Shown here piece after piece: positions 1 to 5,663 of a DNA stretch of 7,302 nt. The DNA comes from Campylobacteraceae bacterium (lineage in GTDB: Bacteria; Campylobacterota; Campylobacteria; Campylobacterales; Sulfurovaceae): assembly GCA_027023325.1 (NCBI GenBank), contig JALVVQ010000278.1, forward strand, positions 1 to 7,302, given 5' to 3'. A program made the translations under genes and the position numbers. The first letter of the stretch is position 1; every line of letters starts with the position of its first letter. The notes under the pieces were generated by a model. The model was not told the origin of the DNA. It made no database searches and worked only from the letters and a program-made list of their open reading frames with translations.

Positions 1-309
1 TTTGTCATACTCCCTAAAGAAGCCTGTTGCCTCAAGCACGATCTCCACTCCCAGTTCTCCCCAAGGCAGTGCTTCAGGGTCTCTCTCAGCAAATACCTTG
101 ACGGTTTTTCCATTGACGATGAGATCACCCTCTTTGACCTCTACGGTACCATTAAATTTGCCAAACATAGAATCATACTTCAGTAGATGCGCCAGCGTCT
201 CTGCATCTGTCAGGTCATTGATCGCTACGATATCGATACCTTTGTCCATTGCTATCTTAAAAGCATTTCTTCCAATTCTACCAAAACCGTTAATTGCCAT
301 TTTTGCCAT
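1..309 (-). CDS. gap: Glyceraldehyde-3-phosphate dehydrogenase, N-terminal part (cut by window edge)
   Basis: Catalyses the NAD(P)-dependent oxidation and phosphorylation of glyceraldehyde 3-phosphate in cytosolic glycolysis or gluconeogenesis. The 103 visible codons, read on the minus strand, encode the start of the Rossmann NAD-binding domain. The dinucleotide motif GFGRIGR is at residues 8-14, and the typical HLLKYDSMFG segment is at about 41-50. AINDL at 29-33 has Asp at the ribose-binding position, as in NAD-preferring glycolytic GAPDHs. ATGFF follows at about 94-98. The catalytic Cys (near residue 150 in the family) lies outside the window. The start at 309 is chosen over the internal Met at 300 because AGGAG sits 7 nt upstream of it. 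The gene is divergent from apt, with a 380-base region between. In this group gap is often followed by pgk, but that cannot be seen here. The family identification is secure. Confidence 0.96.
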   Translation of the reverse strand, partial: MAKMAINGFGRIGRNAFKIAMDKGIDIVAINDLTDAETLAHLLKYDSMFGKFNGTVEVKEGDLIVNGKTVKVFAERDPEALPWGELGVEIVLEATGFFREYDK

Positions 310-360
310 CTGTGTCTCCTCGGGGTTAGTGTAGGTATCATCATACCATTACGACATCAT

Positions 361-374
361 AACATTATAATGTT
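361..374. promoter_or_regulatory. 14-bp perfect palindrome over the likely gap -10 box
   Basis: AACATTATAATGTT is a perfect 14-bp palindrome lying 52 bases upstream of the gap start. It contains TATAAT on both strands. On the minus strand the hexamer at 369-364 would be a good -10 box for gap, with a predicted transcript start near 357 and a leader of about 48 nt. The -35 position 17 bp further upstream has only a weak AAAACA, which fits the poor -35 conservation known for epsilonproteobacterial sigma-70 promoters. The palindrome could be an operator, or only an AT-rich coincidence around a -10 box. Confidence 0.45.
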
Positions 375-473
375 TAATAGAACTTGTGTTTTATAATTTT
401 CCCTATAACAGAACCAATTAAATCAACTTACTTATACTAAATGTAAATGTAAAATAAAAATAAGAAATATGAG

Positions 474-602
474 GGGCAACAAACGAGTATAAAAGGTGTA
501 GAAGATGGGGCATATGTACCTTAGCACTGGAGCGTAAATATTCCGATACAAAGCTTGAGATCAAATGGCAGCTTCTCTTTCCGACGCGCAATGTCATCAA
601 AG
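474..602 (+). pseudogene. Decayed fragment resembling an integron-type tyrosine recombinase (IntI)
   Basis: Two overlapping frames together give a peptide like the middle of integron integrases. The frame from 474 reads through GVEDGAYVP and stops at TAG 522-524. The frame from 524 continues with ALERKY (524-541), then, after an Ile-Lys, WQLLFPTRN (566-592). Integron integrases carry the segment VYLPxALERKYPNA, followed by E-x-G-W-Q-x-x-FPS. One inserted base after 522-523 would restore the order VP-Y-ALERKY exactly, so the break looks like a single-base deletion. No N-terminal domain, start codon, or catalytic RHRHY segments are seen. The reading frame stays open to 799, but beyond about 600 it no longer looks like the family and it overlaps apt. 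The fragment ends near the apt promoter. It is read as a relic of a lost integrase gene. The family match is from memory of the motif, not from a search; a chance match is possible. Confidence 0.5.
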
Positions 603-654
603 ACCACAGAGTCTATTATTACCCATACAGTAGCAACAAAAAGCCAACCTATGT

Positions 655-670
655 TATGATACCCTATCAT
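655..670 (+). promoter_or_regulatory. Possible apt promoter -10 box within a small inverted repeat
   Basis: TATGAT at 655-660 is a plausible -10 hexamer about 30 bases upstream of the apt start. It overlaps the perfect inverted repeat ATGATA-CCC-TATCAT at 656-670. There is no good -35. The repeat could be an operator or a short leader hairpin. No experiment or alignment supports either reading, so this is only a candidate. Confidence 0.3.
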
Positions 671-689
671 ACTATTTCCAGGGGCCACC

Positions 690-1247
690 ATGAAAACATT
701 GGACGCAGAGACCAAACAGCAGATACTAGACAGCATACGCACAATACCAGACTTTCCAAAGCCTGGTATCCAGTTCAAAGATATCACCACTCTTCTGGGT
801 GACCCCAAGGCCTTCAAGCTCCTCATGGATCATCTGGAAGAGCGCTACAGTGACTATACGCTGGACTATGTGGCTGGGATCGATGCCAGAGGCTTTATCT
901 TTGGTGCGATACTGGCGGATAGGCTAGGGGTGGGCTTTGTCCCTGTGCGCAAGAAGGGCAAGCTCCCCTACACCACTGTCTCAGAAAAGTACTCATTGGA
1001 GTATGGCTTTGATGAGGTAGAGATCCATATCGATGCCTACGGTGTCAATGGCTGCCAGCCTGACGGGCGCTCCTCCAGAGTGCTGCTCATCGATGACCTT
1101 ATCGCCACAGGTGGAACAGCTGTCGCTGCTGCCAATTTGATAGAGCGTGTGGGTGCTACCTGTGTGGAGGTCTGCTTCATCATGGAGCTTGCCTTTCTCA
1201 AAGGCAGAGAAGGAATCTCTGCACCCGTCTATGCTGTGCTGGACTAA
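690..1247 (+). CDS. apt: Adenine phosphoribosyltransferase
   Basis: Cytosolic purine-salvage enzyme that converts adenine and PRPP to AMP and pyrophosphate. The 185-residue product matches the usual 170-185 length. The start has the family pattern ETKQQILDSIRTIPDFPKPG (7-26), followed by the FKDITTLL segment. GIDARGFIFG (63-72) and the flexible-loop RKKGKLP (87-93) are typical of APRTs. The PRPP-binding signature VLLIDDLIATGGT is at 131-143. A short NGCQPDGRSS stretch (120-129) precedes it, where relatives usually have a compact loop. The ATG at 690 has AGGGG 5 nt upstream. It is the first gene of an apparent operon, with only 2 nt before the next start. The identification is secure. Confidence 0.96.
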   Translation: MKTLDAETKQQILDSIRTIPDFPKPGIQFKDITTLLGDPKAFKLLMDHLEERYSDYTLDYVAGIDARGFIFGAILADRLGVGFVPVRKKGKLPYTTVSEKYSLEYGFDEVEIHIDAYGVNGCQPDGRSSRVLLIDDLIATGGTAVAAANLIERVGATCVEVCFIMELAFLKGREGISAPVYAVLD

Positions 1248-1249
1248 GC

Positions 1250-1765
1250 ATGCCTCAGAGCAAAAAACCATGGACGCTCTCTCGCATCCTGCGTGAAGTA
1301 CTTGTCTTTGCGCTGATTATCTTTGTCGTCAGCACCGCCCTCAACTATTACAGGGCACCCAAGCTAGACAGTGACACCCTCCCCGCGATCCAAGCCACAC
1401 TCATCGATGGCACGGCCTTTGACGCTGCCACGCTAAAGGGCAAACCGCTACTAATCAACTTTTGGGGTACTTGGTGTCCTGTCTGCACTCAGGAAGCGGG
1501 CAATATCGAAGCCCTGTCCAAGAAGTACACTGTACTCACCATCGCAGTCAACAGTGGTTCCAAAAAAGATATCAAACAGTGGCTGGTACAAAAAGGCGTC
1601 GCCTACCCCGTCCTCAATGATGCCAATGGCGAGTGGGCAAAGAGATTCAAGGTCTCGATCTACCCCACCACTTTCATCTATGACAGCAAGGGAAAACTCA
1701 AATTTACCGAGACGGGTTACAGTACCACCGCAGGACTGCTGGCACGCATGAAGCTAGCAGAATAA
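1250..1765 (+). CDS. Membrane-anchored TlpA/ScsD-like thioredoxin-fold protein
   Basis: Probable thiol-disulfide oxidoreductase facing the periplasm, 171 residues. A short basic N-terminus (SKKPWTLSR) is followed by one hydrophobic segment at about 16-31, which reads as a signal anchor. The thioredoxin fold follows. The active site is FWGTWCPVC (71-79), with redox cysteines C76 and C79, and the cis-proline is in IYPT (P139). The pattern of CPVC followed by QEAGNIEAL and then TIAVNSGS resembles the ScsD/DsbE-like branch of the TlpA family, known from copper-sensitivity suppressor loci and cytochrome maturation. The exact substrate cannot be told from sequence. The start lies 2 nt after the apt stop and 2 nt separate its stop from nspC, so translational coupling is likely; its own Shine-Dalgarno is weak. 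A cytochrome c maturation role is an alternative, but no ccm genes are in view. Confidence 0.88.
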   Translation: MPQSKKPWTLSRILREVLVFALIIFVVSTALNYYRAPKLDSDTLPAIQATLIDGTAFDAATLKGKPLLINFWGTWCPVCTQEAGNIEALSKKYTVLTIAVNSGSKKDIKQWLVQKGVAYPVLNDANGEWAKRFKVSIYPTTFIYDSKGKLKFTETGYSTTAGLLARMKLAE

Positions 1766-1767
1766 CA

Positions 1768-2937
1768 ATGAAACCCTCAGTCAAACATTCGGCAATTACA
1801 CCAGAGATACTCTCGCAGCTCCCCTCTCCCTGCTGGCTTCTCGAAGAGCAGCTGCTGGAGCAGAACCTACAGATACTCTCCGAGATCAAAGCGCGCACCG
1901 GCATTAATATCCTCCTCGCCCTCAAAGGCTATGCTCTCTGGCACTCTTTTGACTTGGTAGGGGCGTATCTGGATGGATGCTGTGCCAGCGGACTGCATGA
2001 AGCGACGCTGGCAGCTGAGAAATTTGGCAAAGAGGTGCATACCTACAGCCCTGCTTTCAAAGAGGAGGAGCTTGAATCCATCGCCAAGATGTCTCATCAT
2101 CTGGTCTTCAACTCCCCCGCACAGATAGAGAGATTTTCTTCCCTAGTCAAAGCCTACAATCCCGATATCTCCCTGGGACTTCGGGTCAATCCTGAGGTCT
2201 CACATGCCCCTACAGCGCTCTACAGTCCCTGTGGGCTCTACTCAAGGCTTGGCACACTCTCAACCCAAGTAAATGATGCAATATTAAAAAATATAGAAGG
2301 AGTGCATTTTCATGCCTTGTGCGAAGAGGATGCTGCTGCACTAGAGGCAGTATTGCGGGCTTTTGAGGAGAAATTTGGAGAGACTCTTTCTCGGCTAAAA
2401 TGGGTTAATTTTGGAGGTGGACACCATATCACCAAAGAGGGATACGACAGAGAAAAACTGGTAGAGATATTAAATAATTTTAAGTCTCATTATCCCCATT
2501 TGGAAGTCTATATTGAGCCTGGTGAGGCAATAGGATGGGAGACGGGTTCTCTCGTCAGCACCGTACTCGACATCATCCACAATGGCATCGATATCGCCAT
2601 CTTGGACAGCTCCGCAGAAGCACAGATGCCAGACACCATCATCATGCCCTACCGTGCTGAAGTCAGAGGTGGAGCACCTGCAAAGAAGAAGCCCTACACC
2701 TATCGTTTGGCAGGCAATACCTGTTTGGCTGGAGATATCATGGGGGACTACAGTTTCGACACTCCTTTGCAGATCGGAGATCGTATAGTCTTTGAAGATC
2801 AGATGCACTATACCATGGTCAAAGCTACCACTTTTAACGGTATTCCCCTGCCCTCTATCGCTGTCTTGAAAAAAGACGGTACTATAGAGATACTCAGAAC
2901 ATTTGGCTATGAAGATTTCAGGGATCGTTTGGGGTAA
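1768..2937 (+). CDS. nspC: Carboxynorspermidine/carboxyspermidine decarboxylase
   Basis: PLP-dependent, fold-type III decarboxylase that makes norspermidine or spermidine from the carboxylated precursor formed by a carboxy(nor)spermidine dehydrogenase. In Campylobacter this alternative route supplies spermidine. The product has 389 residues, the family's usual size. K53 in LLALKGYALW is the expected Schiff-base lysine. HFHALCE is at 180-186, and the glycine loop GGGHH (216-220) and EPGEA (250-254) bind the PLP phosphate. The catalytic cysteine is in GNTCLAGD (C319), and the C-terminal tyrosine in MHYTM (Y348) contacts PLP. The short form and the start LPSPCWLLEE separate it from LysA, which is longer. 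It is the last gene of the apt run and converges with pgeF, 8 nt away. The partner dehydrogenase is not in the window. Codons between about 2280 and 2530 are more AT-rich than in the rest of the gene. Confidence 0.94.
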   Translation: MKPSVKHSAITPEILSQLPSPCWLLEEQLLEQNLQILSEIKARTGINILLALKGYALWHSFDLVGAYLDGCCASGLHEATLAAEKFGKEVHTYSPAFKEEELESIAKMSHHLVFNSPAQIERFSSLVKAYNPDISLGLRVNPEVSHAPTALYSPCGLYSRLGTLSTQVNDAILKNIEGVHFHALCEEDAAALEAVLRAFEEKFGETLSRLKWVNFGGGHHITKEGYDREKLVEILNNFKSHYPHLEVYIEPGEAIGWETGSLVSTVLDIIHNGIDIAILDSSAEAQMPDTIIMPYRAEVRGGAPAKKKPYTYRLAGNTCLAGDIMGDYSFDTPLQIGDRIVFEDQMHYTMVKATTFNGIPLPSIAVLKKDGTIEILRTFGYEDFRDRLG

Positions 2938-2945
2938 GACAATGC

Positions 2946-3692
2946 CTACACGAGCTTAATCGCAGAGAGAAACCGCCCACTGCAACCCTGCTCTGCACGA
3001 TAGGAGAAGAATCGATTCTTGGCGCAGGAGGTACATAGAGGTGTAACTTCTATATTTTCTACATTGATGCCGATTTCAAGGGCTTGCAGTTGATTGACAC
3101 GCTTGAGGTCAAGCTGATACTTGCCTGCTACTTTTCCTGCTAACACCGCACCCATATAGTCCATAAAGTGCCTTGCCACCTCTTCTCCTACTTCGTAGCA
3201 GCACTGCCCGATCGCAGGGCCTATAGCGAGGAGGATATTTTGAGGTTTGGAACCGTACTTTTCTTGCATCTTGGCGATTGTTTTTGGCAGGATCTCTGTC
3301 TGGGTACCTTTCCAACCTGCATGCACCGCACCGATGGCGCCTGCTATGGGATCATAGAGTAGAATCGGCACACAGTCAGCTGTGAGGATAGTCAGCACCA
3401 TCTGGGGAAGATCTGTGATGAGTGCATCCGCTTCCACTGCATCCAAGAGCGTAGCCCATCCTCTCTCTTTGGTCTCTGTTACTGCATGGACAGTATCACC
3501 ATGTACTTGCCGAATACCGACAAAGAGACTATCTGTACCAAAATGATCGGTGAGTATAGTCCTATTTTTCACAATCTTCTCTCTGGGCTCTCCTGTATGC
3601 AGTGCCAGCGAAAATCCACAGTCGACCTCGGACTTCTTCTCGCTTACGAGATGTCTGACAGCCGAACACTGATCCAATAGTGTAAACTTCAT
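2946..3692 (-). CDS. pgeF: Peptidoglycan editing factor PgeF (YfiH/DUF152, multicopper-oxidase-like fold)
   Basis: Member of the YfiH/DUF152 family, 248 residues. In E. coli PgeF removes wrongly incorporated L-Ser from muropeptide precursors, and other members act as purine nucleoside phosphorylases with adenosine deaminase activity. The metal-binding triad is intact: QVHGD (H64), TADCVP (C107) and HAGWKG (H124). Other family motifs are EADALIT (87-93), GPAIGQCCYEV (158-168), CTSC (220-223) and FFSYR (228-232). The start ATG at 3692 has AGGG 8 nt upstream. The gene is divergent from rodA, 76 bp away, which may reflect shared cell-wall function. It ends 8 nt from nspC, so any terminator must lie inside a coding region. 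The family is sure; which of the two reported activities dominates here is not known. Confidence 0.93.
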   Translation of the reverse strand: MKFTLLDQCSAVRHLVSEKKSEVDCGFSLALHTGEPREKIVKNRTILTDHFGTDSLFVGIRQVHGDTVHAVTETKERGWATLLDAVEADALITDLPQMVLTILTADCVPILLYDPIAGAIGAVHAGWKGTQTEILPKTIAKMQEKYGSKPQNILLAIGPAIGQCCYEVGEEVARHFMDYMGAVLAGKVAGKYQLDLKRVNQLQALEIGINVENIEVTPLCTSCAKNRFFSYRAEQGCSGRFLSAIKLV

Positions 3693-3717
3693 TTATATTA
3701 CCCTATACTCTTTTCGA

Positions 3718-3723
3718 TATAAT
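3718..3723 (+). promoter_or_regulatory. Putative rodA -10 box
   Basis: A consensus TATAAT lies 45 bases upstream of the rodA start, in the 76-bp divergent gap with pgeF. The -35 region (about 3695-3700, ATATTA) is poor, which is usual for this phylum. It overlaps the candidate minus-strand promoter for pgeF. Confidence 0.4.
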
Positions 3724-3727
3724 ACCA
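3719..3727 (-). promoter_or_regulatory. Putative pgeF extended -10 box
   Basis: Read on the minus strand, TGGTATTAT forms an extended -10 element (TGn plus TATTAT) 26 bases upstream of the pgeF start. It covers the same bases as the plus-strand TATAAT for rodA, so the two promoters would compete for one site. This is inferred from consensus match only. Confidence 0.3.
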
Positions 3728-3768
3728 AATAAAAATAATATACCACATCAAGCAAAGGCTAGTCACGG

Positions 3769-4971
3769 ATGGATTGGAAAGAGATATCAGAGTATTTTCG
3801 CAGACTTCCCAGCAAATTCAATTACCTTCTTGTACTCCAGACCTTCCCCCTGCTTTTTATCTCCTCGATGCTGATCAAGGAGATGAACCCTGCACTCTTT
3901 CATAAGCAGATGATCTACTATATCGTAGGAGCAATCGCTTTTACTCTTACTGCCTTTATTCCTTGGAAACGGGTGCTATGGTGGTTCGCTCCTACCAGTT
4001 ATTTTCTCAATATCCTACTCTTGGTCGCTGTAGAGTTTGTGGGGCACAAGATCCTCGGAGCCCAGCGCTGGATCAAGCTTCCGGGCATAGGACTCACTAT
4101 CCAGCCCTCAGAGTTCATCAAAGTCAGTGTGGTGCTGATGCTTGCCTTTATGATCATGCGTAAGCCTCCACCAGAAAAAGGCTATGGCTTTATCGACTTT
4201 GCCAAGCTCTCACTGGTGATCCTGCTCCCTTTTCTTCTGATAGCCAGGGAGCCTGACCTTGGTACCGCACTGGTACTGCTCTTGACTGGCTACGGCATAC
4301 TGTTTCTTGCTGGCATCAACTGGAAAGTCATTAGCAGTATTGTAATTTTGCTGGGGCTCTCGACACCATTACTATACAGCCATTTGCATGATTATCAAAA
4401 AAAGCGCATCAGTGACTTTGTCAACAAGCCCAGCTATCATGTTCGACAAGCGCTCATTGCTATCGGTTCGGGTGGACTCAAGGGAAAAAGGGAAAGCGAA
4501 GCTACCCAAACACAGCTCAAGTTCCTCCCTATCTCCACCAGTGACTTTATCTTTGCCTACCTCGGAGAGAGACTGGGCTTCACGGGTATGGTCACCGTGA
4601 TTCTCCTCTATATCCTACTTATTGTACACCTACTGCGTATCTCTCGAATCTACGCCAAAGATCCTCTGATCACCTCCGTCTCTGCAGGCTTAGCCTTCCT
4701 GCTCTTTATCTACATGGGAGTCAATATCTATATGATCATCGGTTTGGCACCAGTAGTGGGGGTGCCACTGCCGATGTTCAGCCATGGCGGAACTTCTTTT
4801 ATTATTTTTGCTGTTTTTTTCGGTATCTTGATTAATTTAATCGCTGTTAAAACTTACAATGAGTATAATGCCGACTCCAAACTAACGATGATGAAAAAAG
4901 AGCCTCTCCAGCGTACGATTCAGGCAAATAGCCGCCGAAGAAGACCAAAGCGCTCCAACGACATCATATAG
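3769..4971 (+). CDS. rodA: Rod-shape-determining SEDS peptidoglycan glycosyltransferase RodA
   Basis: Polytopic inner-membrane enzyme of the FtsW/RodA/SpoVE (SEDS) family that polymerises lipid II into glycan strands with a class B PBP during lateral wall growth. About ten hydrophobic segments span the 400 residues. Family motifs are GAQRWI (97-102) with QPSEFIK (112-118), REPDLGTAL (160-168), VRQALIAIGSGG (225-236) and PLPMFSHGGTS (333-343). D259 in STSDFIFAYLGE matches the conserved catalytic aspartate of RodA. The early GAQRWI-QPSE pattern and the lack of a long N-terminal extension favour RodA over FtsW. The product is somewhat longer than E. coli RodA (370) because of a basic C-terminal tail with RRRRPKR at 389-395. 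AAAGG lies about 10 nt before the ATG. A tRNA gene follows after 5 nt. No PBP2 or mreB is in the window. Codons near 4796-4860 are unusually AT-rich. Confidence 0.95.
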   Translation: MDWKEISEYFRRLPSKFNYLLVLQTFPLLFISSMLIKEMNPALFHKQMIYYIVGAIAFTLTAFIPWKRVLWWFAPTSYFLNILLLVAVEFVGHKILGAQRWIKLPGIGLTIQPSEFIKVSVVLMLAFMIMRKPPPEKGYGFIDFAKLSLVILLPFLLIAREPDLGTALVLLLTGYGILFLAGINWKVISSIVILLGLSTPLLYSHLHDYQKKRISDFVNKPSYHVRQALIAIGSGGLKGKRESEATQTQLKFLPISTSDFIFAYLGERLGFTGMVTVILLYILLIVHLLRISRIYAKDPLITSVSAGLAFLLFIYMGVNIYMIIGLAPVVGVPLPMFSHGGTSFIIFAVFFGILINLIAVKTYNEYNADSKLTMMKKEPLQRTIQANSRRRRPKRSNDII

Positions 4972-4976
4972 CTGAC

Positions 4977-5053
4977 GGGTTCTTAGCTCAGCTGGTTAGA
5001 GCACTCGGCTCATAACCGAGTGGTCCGGGGTTCGAGTCCCCGAGAACCCACCA
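4977..5053 (+). tRNA. tRNA with CAT anticodon, probably elongator tRNA-Met
   Basis: A complete 77-nt cloverleaf with encoded CCA. The acceptor strands GGGTTCT and AGAACCC pair fully and are followed by discriminator A and CCA. The D arm is AGCTCAGCTGGTTAGAGC. The anticodon stem CTCGG/CCGAG holds loop CTCATAA, giving anticodon CAT. The T arm is CCGGGGTTCGAGTCCCCG. A paired first acceptor base and the absence of three G:C pairs at the base of the anticodon stem argue against initiator tRNA. The same anticodon is used by tRNA-Ile2, whose C34 is modified to lysidine by TilS; elongator Met is preferred, but this was judged by eye. It begins 5 nt after the rodA stop, so it is probably processed from the rodA transcript. 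Confidence 0.93.
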
Positions 5054-5188
5054 TTTCACATCTTTCTATTTTATTTATCATTGATATATTATTATTTTTT
5101 CAAAGAGATATTTTATTTTCTTTATCAGCGTCTTCTAAACAATTTTGTACGCGAACACACTTTTGCATAAAACCAATGAAGAGGAATG
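5054..5188. other. AT-rich convergent spacer between the tRNA and the HAD gene
   Basis: The 135 bases are strongly AT-rich up to about 5145, with several T runs. Both flanking transcription units end here. I saw no strong GC-rich hairpin followed by T residues on either strand. Only weak arms such as AAAG/CTTT around 5102-5122 are present. No gene is seen; the plus-strand ORF crossing it from 5020 starts inside the tRNA and is spurious. Confidence 0.6.
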
Positions 5189-5659
5189 CTACCTGCGCAG
5201 TGTTGCTATCAGCCGCTTGGGGTAAATCAGCAACTCCATAGCATCCCTGATACTGCCACAGAGGATATCAGCAGCCTGCATGGTCTCCACAGCACACCCT
5301 TCACTTCCCATCAGTGCAATAGAGAGTGCCGCAGACTCCAGCATGAGGCGGTCATTGTTGCCGTTGCCCATGGCAGCGGTCTGTGCTGCACCCAGGCGCT
5401 CGATGAACTGGGATTTCTCTTTGGTATGGTCGCTGCTGCTGAGTATGATCACCTCCAGATCAAATGCCTCCAGCTCCTTCTGTACCGTGCCAAAAGTATC
5501 AGCAGTGATCACATGGACGCGATAGCGCCTTGTGAGCTGAGAGAGGGTCTGCCTGGTCTCCTCGGAGACGATACCATTGCTCGCCAGCGTACCGTTGTAG
5601 TCCAGTACGACATGGGCAAGTTCTAGCTCTGCGTAATGCGGAATGGCTATTTTTTGCAT
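5189..5659 (-). CDS. Small HAD-fold protein of the soluble P-type-ATPase-like group
   Basis: A stand-alone HAD-superfamily domain of 156 residues resembling the COG4087 'soluble P-type ATPase' group. Motif I is VVLDYNGT (17-24), with nucleophile D20. The usual second aspartate of phosphatases is replaced by N22, recalling the DKTGT of P-type ATPases. Motif II is VITADT (50-55), with T52 in the conserved Thr/Ser position. Lysines 80 and 82 fit the conserved Lys, and motif III is GNGNND (98-103), ending in D103. No cap domain or membrane segment is present, so it is probably cytosolic. The start at 5659 has GAGG within the end of selD, 4 nt downstream of its stop, so it is coupled to selD. No substrate is known for this group; a role connected with the merT/merP/selD genes is inferred from position only. 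Confidence 0.82.
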   Translation of the reverse strand: MQKIAIPHYAELELAHVVLDYNGTLASNGIVSEETRQTLSQLTRRYRVHVITADTFGTVQKELEAFDLEVIILSSSDHTKEKSQFIERLGAAQTAAMGNGNNDRLMLESAALSIALMGSEGCAVETMQAADILCGSIRDAMELLIYPKRLIATLRR

Positions 5660-5663
5660 CTGC

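Noticed and set aside
310..470. attC or attI recombination sites next to the integrase relic
   Set aside because: No paired GTTRRRY and RYYYAAC core sites with the right spacing were found.
521..826. Minus-strand open frame of 101 codons over the apt start
   Set aside because: It overlaps the conserved N-terminus of apt and shows no family features.
5130..5175. Possible terminator hairpin TGTG-TTCG-CGTACA region for the HAD operon
   Set aside because: The stem is short, relies on G-U pairs, and is not followed by a convincing T run.
5186..5626. Plus-strand open frame of 146 codons opposite the HAD gene
   Set aside because: It mirrors the HAD coding sequence, and its composition looks like an antisense shadow.
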